A stretch of 61,895 nucleotides of DNA from an uncultured Clostridia bacterium (GTDB taxonomy: Bacteria; Bacillota; Clostridia; Christensenellales; UBA1242). Made by a program: the position numbers and the translations under genes. Where the stretch lies: positions 1 to 61,895 of the forward strand of contig CALVTR010000008.1 of NCBI GenBank assembly GCA_944362965.1. The letters run 5' to 3'. A model generated the notes under the pieces. The model was not told the origin of the DNA. It saw only the letters and a program-made list of their open reading frames with translations, and did no database searches. Positions 18,275 to 26,623 of the stretch are shown one piece after another (positions within the stretch are counted from its first letter, which is position 1; the number at the start of each line of letters is the position of its first letter).

Positions 18275-18481
18275 TCAAAAGTCAGAGTTTCCAAGTAAAA
18301 AATCGATGCTAACATTAAAATATCTTGCAATTTTGATAAGCATATCAAAACTACATTCACGTTCGCCATTTTCCCAATATGATATAAGCCGCTCGCTGAT
18401 AAATAAGTCATTTGCGAGTTGTTTGCGTGAAATAGCTTTTTCTATTCTAAGTTCTTTTAACCTTTCTTTAAATTTATTCAT
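18275..18481 (-). CDS. XRE-family HTH regulator
   Basis: 68 aa. Single Cro/C1-type domain: 'LKELRIEKAISRKQLANDLFISERLISYWENGE' and 'DMLIKIARYFNVSIDFLLG'. There is no good ribosome site before ATG 18481. Two 13-bp inverted repeats (GAAC-N5-GTTC) just upstream are likely its own operators. It lies between cloverleaf copy A and the repeat-rich leader of the first RHH/LRR locus; whether it controls that locus is unknown. Confidence 0.85.
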   Translation of the reverse strand: MNKFKERLKELRIEKAISRKQLANDLFISERLISYWENGERECSFDMLIKIARYFNVSIDFLLGNSDF

Positions 18482-18493
18482 TTTTAAATTTTA

Positions 18494-18535
18494 GAACAAA
18501 AAGTTCCGAAAAACTCGACATAGAACATTTTGTTC
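18494..18535. promoter_or_regulatory. Two GAAC-N5-GTTC operators
   Basis: GAACAAAAAGTTC (18494-18506) and GAACATTTTGTTC (18523-18535), 29 nt apart centre to centre, immediately upstream of the XRE gene. LexA boxes have a 4-nt gap rather than 5, so XRE autoregulation is the better reading. Confidence 0.6.
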
Positions 18536-18597
18536 CATATAATTTATATAGAAAATTCAAATTTATGTATTAACTTTATAATATTGAGCTTTAAGCA

Positions 18598-18760
18598 GCC
18601 CATAAAGTGGCAGTGATAAACTAGGCGTTATTGATACACTAAACGACAAAAAGCGGATAATCCACTGGAACAAGTAAAAATAGGCGTTATAGATAGAAAA
18701 GACGATAGAAAGTGCCTAAGGCACAAAAATTTTTAAAAAAATTTAAAAAATTTGTTAAAA
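18598..18760. repeat. Hairpin-unit repeat region upstream of RHH copy 1
   Basis: Contains two copies of the unit (A)ACGAYARAAA followed by a short palindrome: GCGGATAATCCAC near 18651 and GTGCCTAAGGCAC near 18711. The palindrome stem varies while pairing is kept. No ORF is supported. Confidence 0.6.
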
Positions 18761-18764
18761 ATGC

Positions 18765-18796
18765 TTGACACGCGTTGCGGGGGGGGTGAGTAAACT
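18765..18796 (+). promoter_or_regulatory. Promoter with G-tract spacer, copy 1
   Basis: TTGACA (18765-18770) and TAAACT (18791-18796) are separated by 20 nt that include eight consecutive G. The spacer is 3 nt longer than optimal and the -10 is degraded, so this copy is probably off or weak compared with copies 2 and 3. Confidence 0.65.
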
Positions 18797-18848
18797 AATA
18801 GCATAAAGATAGACGCGATAGCGGCTATCGCGAGCGGCTTCGCCGCGA

Positions 18849-18937
18849 GAGAAGGCACGAATATTTTTGCTTGCAAAAATATTCAAGAAGGCAAAAATTC
18901 TTGCCTCCCAAAAGGCTAAAGCCTTTTGTGCCTTCTC
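18849..18937 (+). repeat. Four-way cloverleaf element, copy B (89 nt) in RHH leader
   Basis: P1 GAGAAGGCAC / GTGCCTTCTC (18849-18858, 18928-18937). P2 GAATATTTTTGC / GCAAAAATATTC (18859-18884, loop TT). P3 AGGCAA / TTGCCT (18889-18906). P4 AAAAGGC / GCCTTTT (18910-18927, loop TAAA). It lies between promoter and RHH start, so it would be in the 5' leader RNA. Compared with copy D, one P2 pair changes T-A to G-C on both sides. Confidence 0.75.
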
Positions 18938-18991
18938 ACGCCTGCAACAAAGCCCACTTGCAAAGATAAAGAATTAAACATAAGGAGAGAT

Positions 18992-19138
18992 ATGAAAGAA
19001 GAATATATAAGGTATACGCTTAGACTTACCAAAGAGCAGAACGAGCAACTGAAAAACTTAGCCAAGAAAAACGGCTTGACGTCAGCAGCAATGATTCGCT
19101 TTTTGATAATGCAGTTCATAAACAAACCAAATGTTTGA
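18992..19138 (+). CDS. Ribbon-helix-helix small DNA-binding protein, copy 1
   Basis: 48 aa, ATG 18992 with AAGGAGAGAT. The fold pattern is strand RYTLRL, helix A 'TKEQNEQLKNLAKKNG', turn L-T, helix B 'SAAMIRFLIMQFI', as in Arc/CopG-type dimeric repressors. About 80% identical to the copies at 25857 and 37947. All three share the upstream cloverleaf leader and are followed by a secreted LRR gene. It probably binds palindromic operators in the surrounding repeats; the target is inferred. Confidence 0.8.
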   Translation: MKEEYIRYTLRLTKEQNEQLKNLAKKNGLTSAAMIRFLIMQFINKPNV

Positions 19139-19265
19139 CGACTGTCCAATGTGCTGTACTGAAAAGATAAAATTTATTTTCGCTCTCTAATGCTAGTGGA
19201 AAAATCGCACAAGGCTAAGGGACACAAAAGTTGATAATATAAAAATTGAAAAGGAAGGTGACTTT

Positions 19266-20780
19266 ATGAGTTTAAAAATCAAATTGATATCATGTATATC
19301 ACTATTTATGCTTATGATAGGAGTTTTAATCATAGGCGTGTTTGCGGCTACTCAGCAGCAACTTACAATGCAGGGAAGCGTAAGCTTTAACGTTCCTGAT
19401 AAAAGTTTGTATGTGAAAGACGTTAGAATAAAGCAAGATATGGCATCAGAGCCTACATCAATAGATAGTTTTATGCCAGGGTACATAAATGGAGATTTCA
19501 CTTTAGACCTAACAGGAATATCAGATGAAAATAATTATGGATCATTCTCACTATACTTTGATATAATCAACACAACCGACATTCAGTGGACTATAACAAA
19601 AGTAGAACTGCCTACAACACTCACAAATGCAGGTGTGTCAGCAAGTTATAGCGGAGTGATACCAACAAACAATTTGACTGACACAGATGATGATGGCTAT
19701 AAAAACTTTGACGCGTCCACACCAATAGACGACTCGCTTATCTTAACCATCACCGCACCAAACTCCAGTACCATCAACCTTGAAGGAATAGTTATAACAA
19801 TTGATGATTATGTGCTACCAGTAGAAATATCTGTTTATACAAATGATGCAAACTTAGGCACTGTAACAGGTGGTGGAATGGTGACTACAGGTCAAGAAGT
19901 TTCAATTTCTGCTGATTTCACAGGAAGTGCAGATGCTGACTTCCTAGGCTGGAAGACAAATTTAGAAGATGACACTTTTGTTTCAACCTTACCAGAGTAT
20001 ACTTTCACTTGCACTGAAGAATTCCCAACAACCTATTATGCAATATTTGAAGAACCAAATTTATATTTAACTTTTGATAATCTAACAGAAGGAGAGGCTA
20101 GACTTCGTCGTTGTAAAGCAGGTGCAGTAGATATTATTGTTCCATCATCAATATATAGATCATCAGCCGCATATAACGTTACATCAATATATAGTATATT
20201 ATTGTCTAATTCTGGAGCTTTCTATCAAGCACATTCAACCCTTCAAAGTGTTCATTTACCAGAGACTATAACTAGTATTAGTGCTTCTACATTTTCTGGT
20301 TGTAGCGAACTTATAAGTATAACTATACCAGAAGGAGTATTAAGCATAGGAGATTTAGCCTTTTATCAATGTAACGGACTTACAAGTATAACCTTGCCAA
20401 GCAGCTTAACAAGAATTGGTGTTTCTGCTTTTGAGGGGTGCAGCGAACTTACTAAAATAACAATTCTAGGAGAAGTAACAAGTGTTGGGGATTATGCCTT
20501 TTATCAATGCAGCAGCCTTACAAGTATAACCATTCTAGAGAGTATAACAAGTATCGGGTTTGAAACTTTCTCTGGTTGTAGCAACTTAGCAACTATATAT
20601 ATAGAAAATTCAACAATAGCAAATGGAATAACAAGTTCAACATCATATGGGTATTTAACAAATTATGCTGACACACTATATATTAAAGACACAATCACAG
20701 TGACAAGTGTGCCAACTGGCTGGGTTGAAGATACTAGCGGAAGTGACGAAGCTGGTTATGTGAAATATATAAAAGGCTAA
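19266..20780 (+). CDS. Secreted BspA-like LRR surface protein 1
   Basis: 504 aa, GGAAGG before ATG 19266. The N-terminus (MSLKIKLISCISLFMLMIGVL...) is a signal peptide or anchor nearly identical to those at 26624 and 38713. Residues about 30-185 are a beta-rich domain with a DTDDDGYKNFD calcium-loop-like motif. About 190-270 is an InlB-type repeat (FLGW...TTYYAIF). About 285-460 are BspA/LRR_5 repeats with the core 'SITLPSSLTRIGVSAFEGCSELT'. The C-terminus is a short tail without a sortase motif. BspA-like proteins act in adhesion in gut and oral microbes. It lacks the 'TPPTLG...VPAESV' cap present in the other copies. Confidence 0.85.
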   Translation: MSLKIKLISCISLFMLMIGVLIIGVFAATQQQLTMQGSVSFNVPDKSLYVKDVRIKQDMASEPTSIDSFMPGYINGDFTLDLTGISDENNYGSFSLYFDIINTTDIQWTITKVELPTTLTNAGVSASYSGVIPTNNLTDTDDDGYKNFDASTPIDDSLILTITAPNSSTINLEGIVITIDDYVLPVEISVYTNDANLGTVTGGGMVTTGQEVSISADFTGSADADFLGWKTNLEDDTFVSTLPEYTFTCTEEFPTTYYAIFEEPNLYLTFDNLTEGEARLRRCKAGAVDIIVPSSIYRSSAAYNVTSIYSILLSNSGAFYQAHSTLQSVHLPETITSISASTFSGCSELISITIPEGVLSIGDLAFYQCNGLTSITLPSSLTRIGVSAFEGCSELTKITILGEVTSVGDYAFYQCSSLTSITILESITSIGFETFSGCSNLATIYIENSTIANGITSSTSYGYLTNYADTLYIKDTITVTSVPTGWVEDTSGSDEAGYVKYIKG

Positions 20781-20798
20781 AGAAATTATAAGCTATCA

Positions 20799-20838
20799 AA
20801 AAACTAGGGTGATTTTAAAAGCCCTAGTTTTTATTTTT
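20799..20838 (+). terminator. Rho-independent terminator
   Basis: AAAAACTAGGG / CCCTAGTTTTT stem plus T-run after LRR gene 1. Confidence 0.85.
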
Positions 20839-20885
20839 AAAATATTTTTATAGAAAGACAAAAATTATATAATTCAATTAAAAAG

Positions 20886-22490
20886 CTATTTTTTAGAAGA
20901 TGGTGAAAGATTTAATTCTCCTTCCTTATCTATTGTCATATTTTCGCTATTTGGCACAAGTGGAAGCCCTGGCATAAGTGATATTTTCCCAGCAATAACA
21001 ACTATAAAGCCAGCTCCATTTTTAAGTTCTATGTCTCGCACGTGAAGAGTGAAGTTTTGCGGCACGCCGAGCAGTTTATCGTCATCAGAGAGCGAGTATT
21101 GCGTTTTTGCAATGCATATAGGCATATCTTTTGCAAGTTTCTCAAATATTTTTATCTTTTCGACTGCCACAGGTGAGTATTCTACACTTGAAGCCCCATA
21201 TATATTTTTTGCAAGTGACAATATCTTTTCTTTTATAGTATCTTCAATGTTATAAGCAAATTTGAGCGGTGTGTTTTTCTTGTCGCATAGTGCTTTAACC
21301 TTTTTTGCAAGTTCGATGCAACCGTCTCCACCTTCAAGATAAGGAGAAGCAATCTCGGCAGAGCAGGCTATACTTTCGCAAAAGTTTTTTACTTTTTCTA
21401 AATCTGCATTGCTGTCGCCGTCAAACTTATTTATAGCAACTACTGTCTCTTTACCAAAAACCTTTCTAAAATTTTCTATATGTTTTCTAAGATTTTTAAG
21501 TCCGCCATTCAAACTTCCGTCTTGGCTATGAGCTTTCAAAGCCTTGATTGTTGCAACAATCACAACAACACTTGGGTTGAGGTTGTTTAGCCTGCACTTT
21601 AGGTCGATAAACTTTTCGCCGCCAAGATCACCGCCAAAGCCTGCTTCAGTGACAACATAGTCGCCAAGGCTAAGAGCATACTTTGTTGCAATCACCGAGT
21701 TGCAGCCGTGTGCAATATTGGCAAAAGGTCCGCCGTGCACAATGGCAGGTGTGCCTTCAAGCGTCTGCACAAGGTTAGGCTTTACTGCATCTTTTAAAAG
21801 TATAGCCATGGCATCTTGCGCCTTTAAGTCCCTGGCAAAAATAGGCTTTCCGTCCTTTGAAAAGGCAACTAAAATATTGCCAAGCCTTTGTTTTAAGTCT
21901 TCAAGGTCATTTGCAAGGCAAAGAATTGCCATAATCTCACTTGCCGCCGTGATAACAAAGCTATCTTTTCTTTCAACATTGTTTTTAAGTTTCTCTTGAG
22001 AAATGGTTATCTCTCGTAGAGCCCTATCGTTCATGTCCATACACCTGTGGAAAAGAATTTTGTTTTCATCAATATTAAGTGCGTTGCCGTGGAATAGGTG
22101 ATTGTCAATAAGGGCACAAAGCAGGTTGTTTGCCGATGTTATCGCGTGAAAGTCGCCTGTGAAATGCAGATTTATATCGTCACTAGGGGTAAGTGATGCC
22201 TTGCCGCCGCCTGTTGCCCCGCCTTTAACGCCAAAGACAGGTCCAAGTGATGGTTCTCTCAACGCAAGCACAGCATTTAAGCCAAGTTTTCTCATGCCGT
22301 CAGCAAGCCCTATAGAAATTGTGGTCTTGCCTTCTCCATACTTTGTTGGATTTATTGCCGAAACAAGAATTAACTTACCCTTAGGCTCTACCTTTTCCAG
22401 CTTAATCTTAGCTTTGTAGTTGCCATAAAGCTCTATATTTTCTTCATTTAGTCCGATTTTTTTTGCTATATCAATTATTTTTTCTGTCAT
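20886..22490 (-). CDS. fhs: Formate--tetrahydrofolate ligase
   Basis: 534 aa from ATG 22490, which has AGGAGATAAA upstream; an in-frame earlier codon at 22535 lacks a ribosome site. Key motifs: P-loop-like 'KYGEGKTTISIGLADGM', 'REPSLGPVFGVKGGATGGG', 'INLHFTGDFHAITSANNLL', 'FANIAHGCNSV', 'EAGFGGDLGGEKF'. It makes 10-formyl-THF from formate, ATP and THF in the cytoplasm, feeding one-carbon metabolism. Monocistronic; other folate genes are not adjacent. Slightly shorter than the usual 555 aa. Confidence 0.97.
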   Translation of the reverse strand: MTEKIIDIAKKIGLNEENIELYGNYKAKIKLEKVEPKGKLILVSAINPTKYGEGKTTISIGLADGMRKLGLNAVLALREPSLGPVFGVKGGATGGGKASLTPSDDINLHFTGDFHAITSANNLLCALIDNHLFHGNALNIDENKILFHRCMDMNDRALREITISQEKLKNNVERKDSFVITAASEIMAILCLANDLEDLKQRLGNILVAFSKDGKPIFARDLKAQDAMAILLKDAVKPNLVQTLEGTPAIVHGGPFANIAHGCNSVIATKYALSLGDYVVTEAGFGGDLGGEKFIDLKCRLNNLNPSVVVIVATIKALKAHSQDGSLNGGLKNLRKHIENFRKVFGKETVVAINKFDGDSNADLEKVKNFCESIACSAEIASPYLEGGDGCIELAKKVKALCDKKNTPLKFAYNIEDTIKEKILSLAKNIYGASSVEYSPVAVEKIKIFEKLAKDMPICIAKTQYSLSDDDKLLGVPQNFTLHVRDIELKNGAGFIVVIAGKISLMPGLPLVPNSENMTIDKEGELNLSPSSKK

Positions 22491-22642
22491 TTTATCTCCT
22501 AAATAATATTTTATCACAATAAAAGAAAATTGCAAAATGATATAATGCCCGCATTTGTCGCTTTCTATAATTAAAATAGGTTAAATTATTTTTATTTAAA
22601 AAATTATTTTTCAAACCTGCAAAAATGTGATATTATATTGTT

Positions 22643-23596
22643 ATGAACATGACGGACATTATTTTTCAGGCTAAAGCCTATCAGCTTATATGCCAAGAGA
22701 TTGCAAAGGGAACGCTTGCAAAGGCTGTGCTTATTATTTCTAAGGACAGCGTTTATGGCTATGAATTTGCAAAAATGGTGGCAGTTTCTCTTCTTAATAA
22801 TGGACAGCAGTTAAAAAACGAAAACTTCACTCGTGTTGAAATAGGCTCACACCCAGACGTTAAAACCTATCCACAAAAAGATAAACTTCTTGTAAGCGAT
22901 AGCGAAGAGATTGTGCTTGAAAGTTATGCTCTTCCTGTGCTTGCCGACAAAAAGATTTTTATTATCAAAGACTTTGACAACTCTATGGAAGCGGCGCAAA
23001 ACAAGCTTCTTAAAATACTAGAAGAGCCGCCGCATAACGTCTATTTTATTCTGACTTGTTCAAACTCAAACCTTGTGCTTCCAACGATAAGGTCAAGGTG
23101 TAATAAGTATGAGCTTGCAAAACTTTCGCAAGAGCTAATTGAAAAATATTTGCAAGGCAAAGACAACGCATCTCTTATCACTAGTCTTAGTGACGGCTAT
23201 ATTGGAAGAGCGGAGTTTTTATCTAAATTTAAAAATCTTCAACATCTCTTTGATAGCGTAGTTTCAGTGCTAACAAAGATGAAAACAAGCAAGCAAGTTC
23301 TTTTGTTTTCAAAAAATCTTTTGATGTATAAAGATAATTTCAGTCTTTTGATAGAAATCTTGTCACTTGCACTTGAAGATTTGCTTATCTTAAAAAGTGG
23401 TGGAAGCAATGTCCGCTTGCAGACAGTGAAACAAGATTTGATAAATGTGCAAGGCGAGTATAGCATAAGAGCTATTTGTGAAATTCAAAGTTTGCTTGAC
23501 AAGGCTGTGAAAGAGCAGTCTTACAACGGCAACGTCACACTTATAATAGAAAATTTATTGTTGAATATTTTGGAGGTTAAATTTATATGCAAGTAG
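22643..23596 (+). CDS. holB: DNA polymerase III delta' subunit (HolB-like)
   Basis: 317 aa. AAA+ clamp-loader subunit: 'HPDVKTYPQ', 'IVLESYALPVLADKKIFIIKDFDNSMEAAQNKLLKILEEPP', 'TIRSRC'. The Walker A is degenerate, as is normal for delta'. Synteny with ricT and trmN6 downstream is the Bacillota holB-yaaT-yabB arrangement. Extended -10 TGATATTAT (22628-22636) ends 6 nt before ATG 22643 and there is no Shine-Dalgarno sequence, so the message is probably leaderless. It overlaps ricT by 10 nt. Confidence 0.88.
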   Translation: MNMTDIIFQAKAYQLICQEIAKGTLAKAVLIISKDSVYGYEFAKMVAVSLLNNGQQLKNENFTRVEIGSHPDVKTYPQKDKLLVSDSEEIVLESYALPVLADKKIFIIKDFDNSMEAAQNKLLKILEEPPHNVYFILTCSNSNLVLPTIRSRCNKYELAKLSQELIEKYLQGKDNASLITSLSDGYIGRAEFLSKFKNLQHLFDSVVSVLTKMKTSKQVLLFSKNLLMYKDNFSLLIEILSLALEDLLILKSGGSNVRLQTVKQDLINVQGEYSIRAICEIQSLLDKAVKEQSYNGNVTLIIENLLLNILEVKFICK

Positions 23597-24393
23597 AAGT
23601 AGTTTCAGCAAAATTCCATAATGGTAGCCATAGCTATTCATTCAGTCCTAATGGACTTGACCTTCATCTGAATGATATGGTGATTGTGGAAACTGAAAAA
23701 GGCAAAGATATAGTTAAAATTGTTAAAGAAAAGGAACTTATTGACGAAGAAAAGTTGCCAGAGCCACTTAAAAATGTGTTAAAGGTGGCGGACGAGAAAG
23801 ATATTGCTATGGCGGAAGAGAACTATAAAAAGGCAGAAGCACTACTTCCGGAAGTTAAGGAAATTGTTAAAGAAGAAGGGCTTGAAATGAAGGTTATCAA
23901 TGTTGAGTGCAACTATAACTTCTCAAGGCTGACAATAAACTTTACCGCTGACAATAGGGTGGACTTCCGTGACCTTGTCAAAAAACTTGCCGATAAGTTT
24001 AAAACAAGGATTGAACTTCGTCAGATTGGACCACGTGACACCACAAGAATTTTAGGTGGGTATGGGCCATGCGGGCTTGAGTGCTGTTGCCATAAAGGGT
24101 TTGGCATAAATGACCATATCTCTATAAAAATGGCAAAAAATCAGGGGCTTAGTTTAAACCCGAACAGCATAAGCGGGCTTTGTGGGAAAATGCTTTGCTG
24201 TCTTGCCTATGAAAATCAATACTATGTTGACGTGCTTAAACTTATGCCTAAGGTTAATAGTGTGGTCAGCACTCCTGATGGGCAGGGCAAGGTTATGTAT
24301 AACGACCTTTTGAAACAAACTGTCACGGTTAAGTATGAAGATGAAGAATTTAGCGAGCTTAAGGAATACCCGCTTTCGGAAATTAAATTTTAA
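23587..24393 (+). CDS. ricT: PSP1-domain regulator RicT (YaaT)
   Basis: 268 aa. PSP1 C-terminal domain with 'TRIELRQIGPRDTTRILGGYGPCGLECCC' and 'ISGLCGKMLCCLAYE'. The cysteine cluster is the one that binds Fe-S clusters in RicT of Bacillus, where the RicAFT complex supports mRNA processing by RNase Y and phosphorelay events. GGAGG precedes ATG 23587. Overlaps holB. YabA, usually found between ricT and trmN6, is missing here. Confidence 0.92.
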   Translation: MQVEVVSAKFHNGSHSYSFSPNGLDLHLNDMVIVETEKGKDIVKIVKEKELIDEEKLPEPLKNVLKVADEKDIAMAEENYKKAEALLPEVKEIVKEEGLEMKVINVECNYNFSRLTINFTADNRVDFRDLVKKLADKFKTRIELRQIGPRDTTRILGGYGPCGLECCCHKGFGINDHISIKMAKNQGLSLNPNSISGLCGKMLCCLAYENQYYVDVLKLMPKVNSVVSTPDGQGKVMYNDLLKQTVTVKYEDEEFSELKEYPLSEIKF

Positions 24394-24586
24394 AGAACAC
24401 TTATAAAAGTCTTCTTTAAAATTTTTGAAAAAACCTTAGGGTTTTTCACGCTCGCTTGAAAAGCGAGCATTTCCGAAAGCGGCATTCCTTTTAAGCTCGC
24501 CATGTTTTCAAGCGGATTTATTATATGGTGCATTTGTCATTTAGTTATATCTATAAAAATATAGTTTGTCATGAAAGGAGTAATTT
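24394..24586. other. Spacer with hairpins between ricT and trmN6
   Basis: Contains AAAACCTTAGGGTTTTT (about 24430) and GCTCGCTTGAAAAGCGAGC (about 24450) hairpins. They may attenuate or process the operon message. This is the place where yabA is usually found. Confidence 0.4.
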
Positions 24587-25324
24587 ATGAAGGTTGAAAT
24601 TTTAAAAGATGAAAGGGTGGAAGATTTACAATGTGAAGGGCTTAAGATTATTCAAAATAAAAACTTTTATACCTTCACGTCAGACTCTGTGATACTTGCC
24701 AACTTTATAAAACTTAAGAAAACTGATAGATGTGTGGAAATTGGCACAGGTTGTGGCGTTATTTCAGTGCTTTTAAGTGCAAAAACGCAATTTGATAAGA
24801 TTTATGCCTTTGAACTACAAGACGAGATGGCTCGTCTTGCTGAAAAGAATGTGCTTTTAAATGACCTTCAAGATAAGATATCAGTTATCAGCGATGATGC
24901 CAGAAATTTCAAACAATATTTTCCACAAGAGTCCTTTGATGTGGTCTTTTCAAATCCGCCTTATATGCATTCAAGGTCGCCAAGAAATGCAAATCCTGTT
25001 GTTGATAAAGCTCGCCATGATGTAAGCCTTCCACTAAATGACCTTTGCTCCACCGCATATAGTATGTTAAAATTTGGTGGAAAATTCTATGTGGTTTACA
25101 CCGCAACGCGTTCAGCCGAACTAATTTATGCCCTTATGCAAAACAACCTAGAGCCTAAAAGAATGTTTTTCACAGAGAACGGTAAAGGCAAGGTTGTGCT
25201 TGTTGTGATTGAAACTGTCAAGGGTGGCAAGCATGGCGTTGAAGTTTTGCCGCAGCTTGAAACAAATGATTTAAACGGCGAATATCTAAAGGTTTTGCAC
25301 ACAAAATTTTTAAAAAGAGATTAA
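24587..25324 (+). CDS. trmN6: tRNA1(Val) adenine-N6 methyltransferase-like (TrmN6/YabB)
   Basis: 245 aa. SAM-dependent N6-adenine methyltransferase: 'FTSDSVILANFIKLKKTDRCVEIGTGCGVISVLLS' (motif I) and the catalytic NPPY with 'NPPYMHSRS' (about residue 125). 'ANPVVDKARHDVSLPLNDLC' is characteristic of the YfiC/YabB group that modifies A37 of tRNA. GAAAGGAG lies before ATG 24587. Position after ricT supports the assignment. Confidence 0.85.
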   Translation: MKVEILKDERVEDLQCEGLKIIQNKNFYTFTSDSVILANFIKLKKTDRCVEIGTGCGVISVLLSAKTQFDKIYAFELQDEMARLAEKNVLLNDLQDKISVISDDARNFKQYFPQESFDVVFSNPPYMHSRSPRNANPVVDKARHDVSLPLNDLCSTAYSMLKFGGKFYVVYTATRSAELIYALMQNNLEPKRMFFTENGKGKVVLVVIETVKGGKHGVEVLPQLETNDLNGEYLKVLHTKFLKRD

Positions 25325-25372
25325 TATATTTTAATAAAAATTGAATAGAAAAATATAATCAAATAATTTAAT

Positions 25373-25416
25373 AAAACAAGAGATTACGAAGTTTATTTTA
25401 AGTCTCTTGTTTTTTT
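25373..25416 (+). terminator. Rho-independent terminator of the holB operon
   Basis: AAACAAGAGA / TCTCTTGTTTTTTT, about 50 nt after the trmN6 stop. Confidence 0.8.
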
Positions 25417-25730
25417 ATGCACTTATCCACATAAAGAAGCTATCCACAAAAGGTAAAAAAACAAAAAAGTTATCAATAGTGGAACAAACAAAATTTGCAT
25501 TATAGATACATAAAACGACAGAAAGCGGATAATCCGCAAAATTTTTCAAAAAAATTTTTAAAAAATGCTTAAAATTTGTTGACAAGGGTTGCGGAGGGGG
25601 TATACTAATAGCAAAAGATGGACATACTATGTCCATCGCGAGCGGCTTTGCCGCAGAGAGCGGAAACGAAGTTTGAGTTTCTGACTTGCCATGTCGGACA
25701 GTCGTCAAACATTTGGTTTGCCGCGAGTGT
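25417..25730. repeat. Repeat-rich leader of RHH copy 2
   Basis: Carries the ACGACAGAAA unit with palindrome GCGGATAATCCGC (about 25512-25533), the hairpin GATGGACAT-ACT-ATGTCCATC (about 25618-25640), GCGGC-TTT-GCCGC, and CAAAC-ATTTG-GTTTG (25706-25720). These are the same classes of unit as in the other two loci. No ORF is supported. Confidence 0.65.
25579..25606 (+). promoter_or_regulatory. Promoter with G-rich spacer, copy 2
   Basis: TTGACA (25579-25584), 16-nt spacer ending in GGAGGGGG, TATACT (25601-25606). The G-run is interrupted by A and shorter than in the other copies. Confidence 0.75.
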
Positions 25731-25815
25731 GAGAAGACATGTGCATTTTTTCAAAATGAACAAGAAGGCAAAAGTCTTTGCCTTCTGAAAGGCTTATCAG
25801 CCTTTATGCCTTCTC
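25731..25815 (+). repeat. Four-way cloverleaf element, copy C (85 nt)
   Basis: P1 extends to 19 positions (25722-25740 with 25806-25824; one T-G wobble, one A-C mismatch). P2 25741-25761 GTGCATTTT/AAAATGAAC. P3 25763-25786 is a perfect 10-bp AGAAGGCAAA/TTTGCCTTCT. P4 25788-25805 AAAGGC/GCCTTT. Only isolated bases are unpaired. It sits 41 nt before the RHH start. Confidence 0.75.
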
Positions 25816-25856
25816 GCACTCGCGACAAAACTCGCTCGCAAAATGGGTAGGAGAAT

Positions 25857-26000
25857 ATGAAAGACGAATATATGAGATATACACTTAGGCTAACCAAAGA
25901 GCAGAATGAGCAACTAAAAAACCTAGCCAAGAAAAACGGCTTGACGACCGTCTCAATGATAAGGTTTTTGATTATGCAGGAATTGAATAAACAAACTTAG
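25857..26000 (+). CDS. Ribbon-helix-helix protein, copy 2
   Basis: 47 aa (MKDEYMRYTLRLTKEQNE... to ...QELNKQT), ATG 25857 with TAGGAGAAT. Same RHH layout as the copy at 18992; the C-terminus is shared with copy 3 rather than copy 1. It is short and easily missed by gene callers. It is followed by 620 nt of hairpin repeats and then LRR gene 2. Confidence 0.8.
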   Translation: MKDEYMRYTLRLTKEQNEQLKNLAKKNGLTTVSMIRFLIMQELNKQT

Positions 26001-26470
26001 TTTGCACAAGCCTAACGCTTGGCGGTTGTCCGACAGGGTGAATTGAAAATAAAAACTTTATTCCCGCTCTCTTGGAACTAATAAACTTGAAGTTATGAAT
26101 GTTCTAGACGATAAAAAGTGGCTAAGCCACCAAACCAAATGTTTGACGACTATCCGGCAGAGTGTTTTGCGAAAATAAACTTTATCACCGCTCTCGTAAA
26201 CTTAGTTTCTCGCCAAGCGTCTGGCTTAGAGAGCGGGCGGATTATCCGCTTTCTATCGTATGGCTTGTCTATAATGCTAAGTTTTATCAGTTCCAAGAGA
26301 GCGGTGGCAAAATTTATTCTTTAAACTCAATCTGCCGGATAGTGATGCAAACTAAGTTTGCCGGACAATCGTCGAACATATGGTTAAAGAGAGCGGAAAC
26401 AAAGACTATTCTTTCATGTCACTTTATCGGATAGTCGCCAAGCGTCAGGCTTGAAAAATCGGGTAGTGAT
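26001..26470. repeat. Mosaic of hairpin units in both orientations
   Basis: Includes GTGGCTAAGCCAC (about 26119), CAAAC-CAAAT-GTTTG (26131-26145), CAAGC-GTCTG-GCTTA (26214-26228) and CAAGC-GTCAG-GCTTG (26439-26453). An inverted copy of a 76-nt module lies at 26229-26304, bounded by GAGAGCGG. The phrase 'TATCCGGCAGAGTG...GAAAATAAACTTTAT..CCGCTCTC' recurs. ORF-like stretches here are by-products of the repeats. Confidence 0.65.
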
Positions 26471-26471
26471 T

Positions 26472-26490
26472 TGACGGCATCGTGCCGTCA
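26472..26490. promoter_or_regulatory. Palindrome TGACGGCA-TCG-TGCCGTCA
   Basis: Perfect 8-bp inverted repeat 134 nt before LRR gene 2, followed by a TATAGT/GTGTGGCT stretch at about 26519-26530 that may be its -10. A near copy (one mismatch) precedes LRR gene 3 at 38199-38217. Likely operator; the binding protein is unknown. Confidence 0.5.
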
Positions 26491-26623
26491 CCACTGAGAT
26501 AGACTTTATTAAATATGCTATAGTGTGGCTGTAAAATGCAAAATCTGAGCAATTTTGCATAAAACAACAACGTTTAATCAAACTAAAGAAAAACTCAAAA
26601 TTTAATGGAAGGAGAATAAAGTT

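Noticed and set aside
26118-26434. Open frames within the hairpin field before LRR gene 2
   Set aside because: Composed of repeated palindromic units, without ribosome sites or protein-like composition; the same holds for frames at 37609-37842 and 38264-38596.
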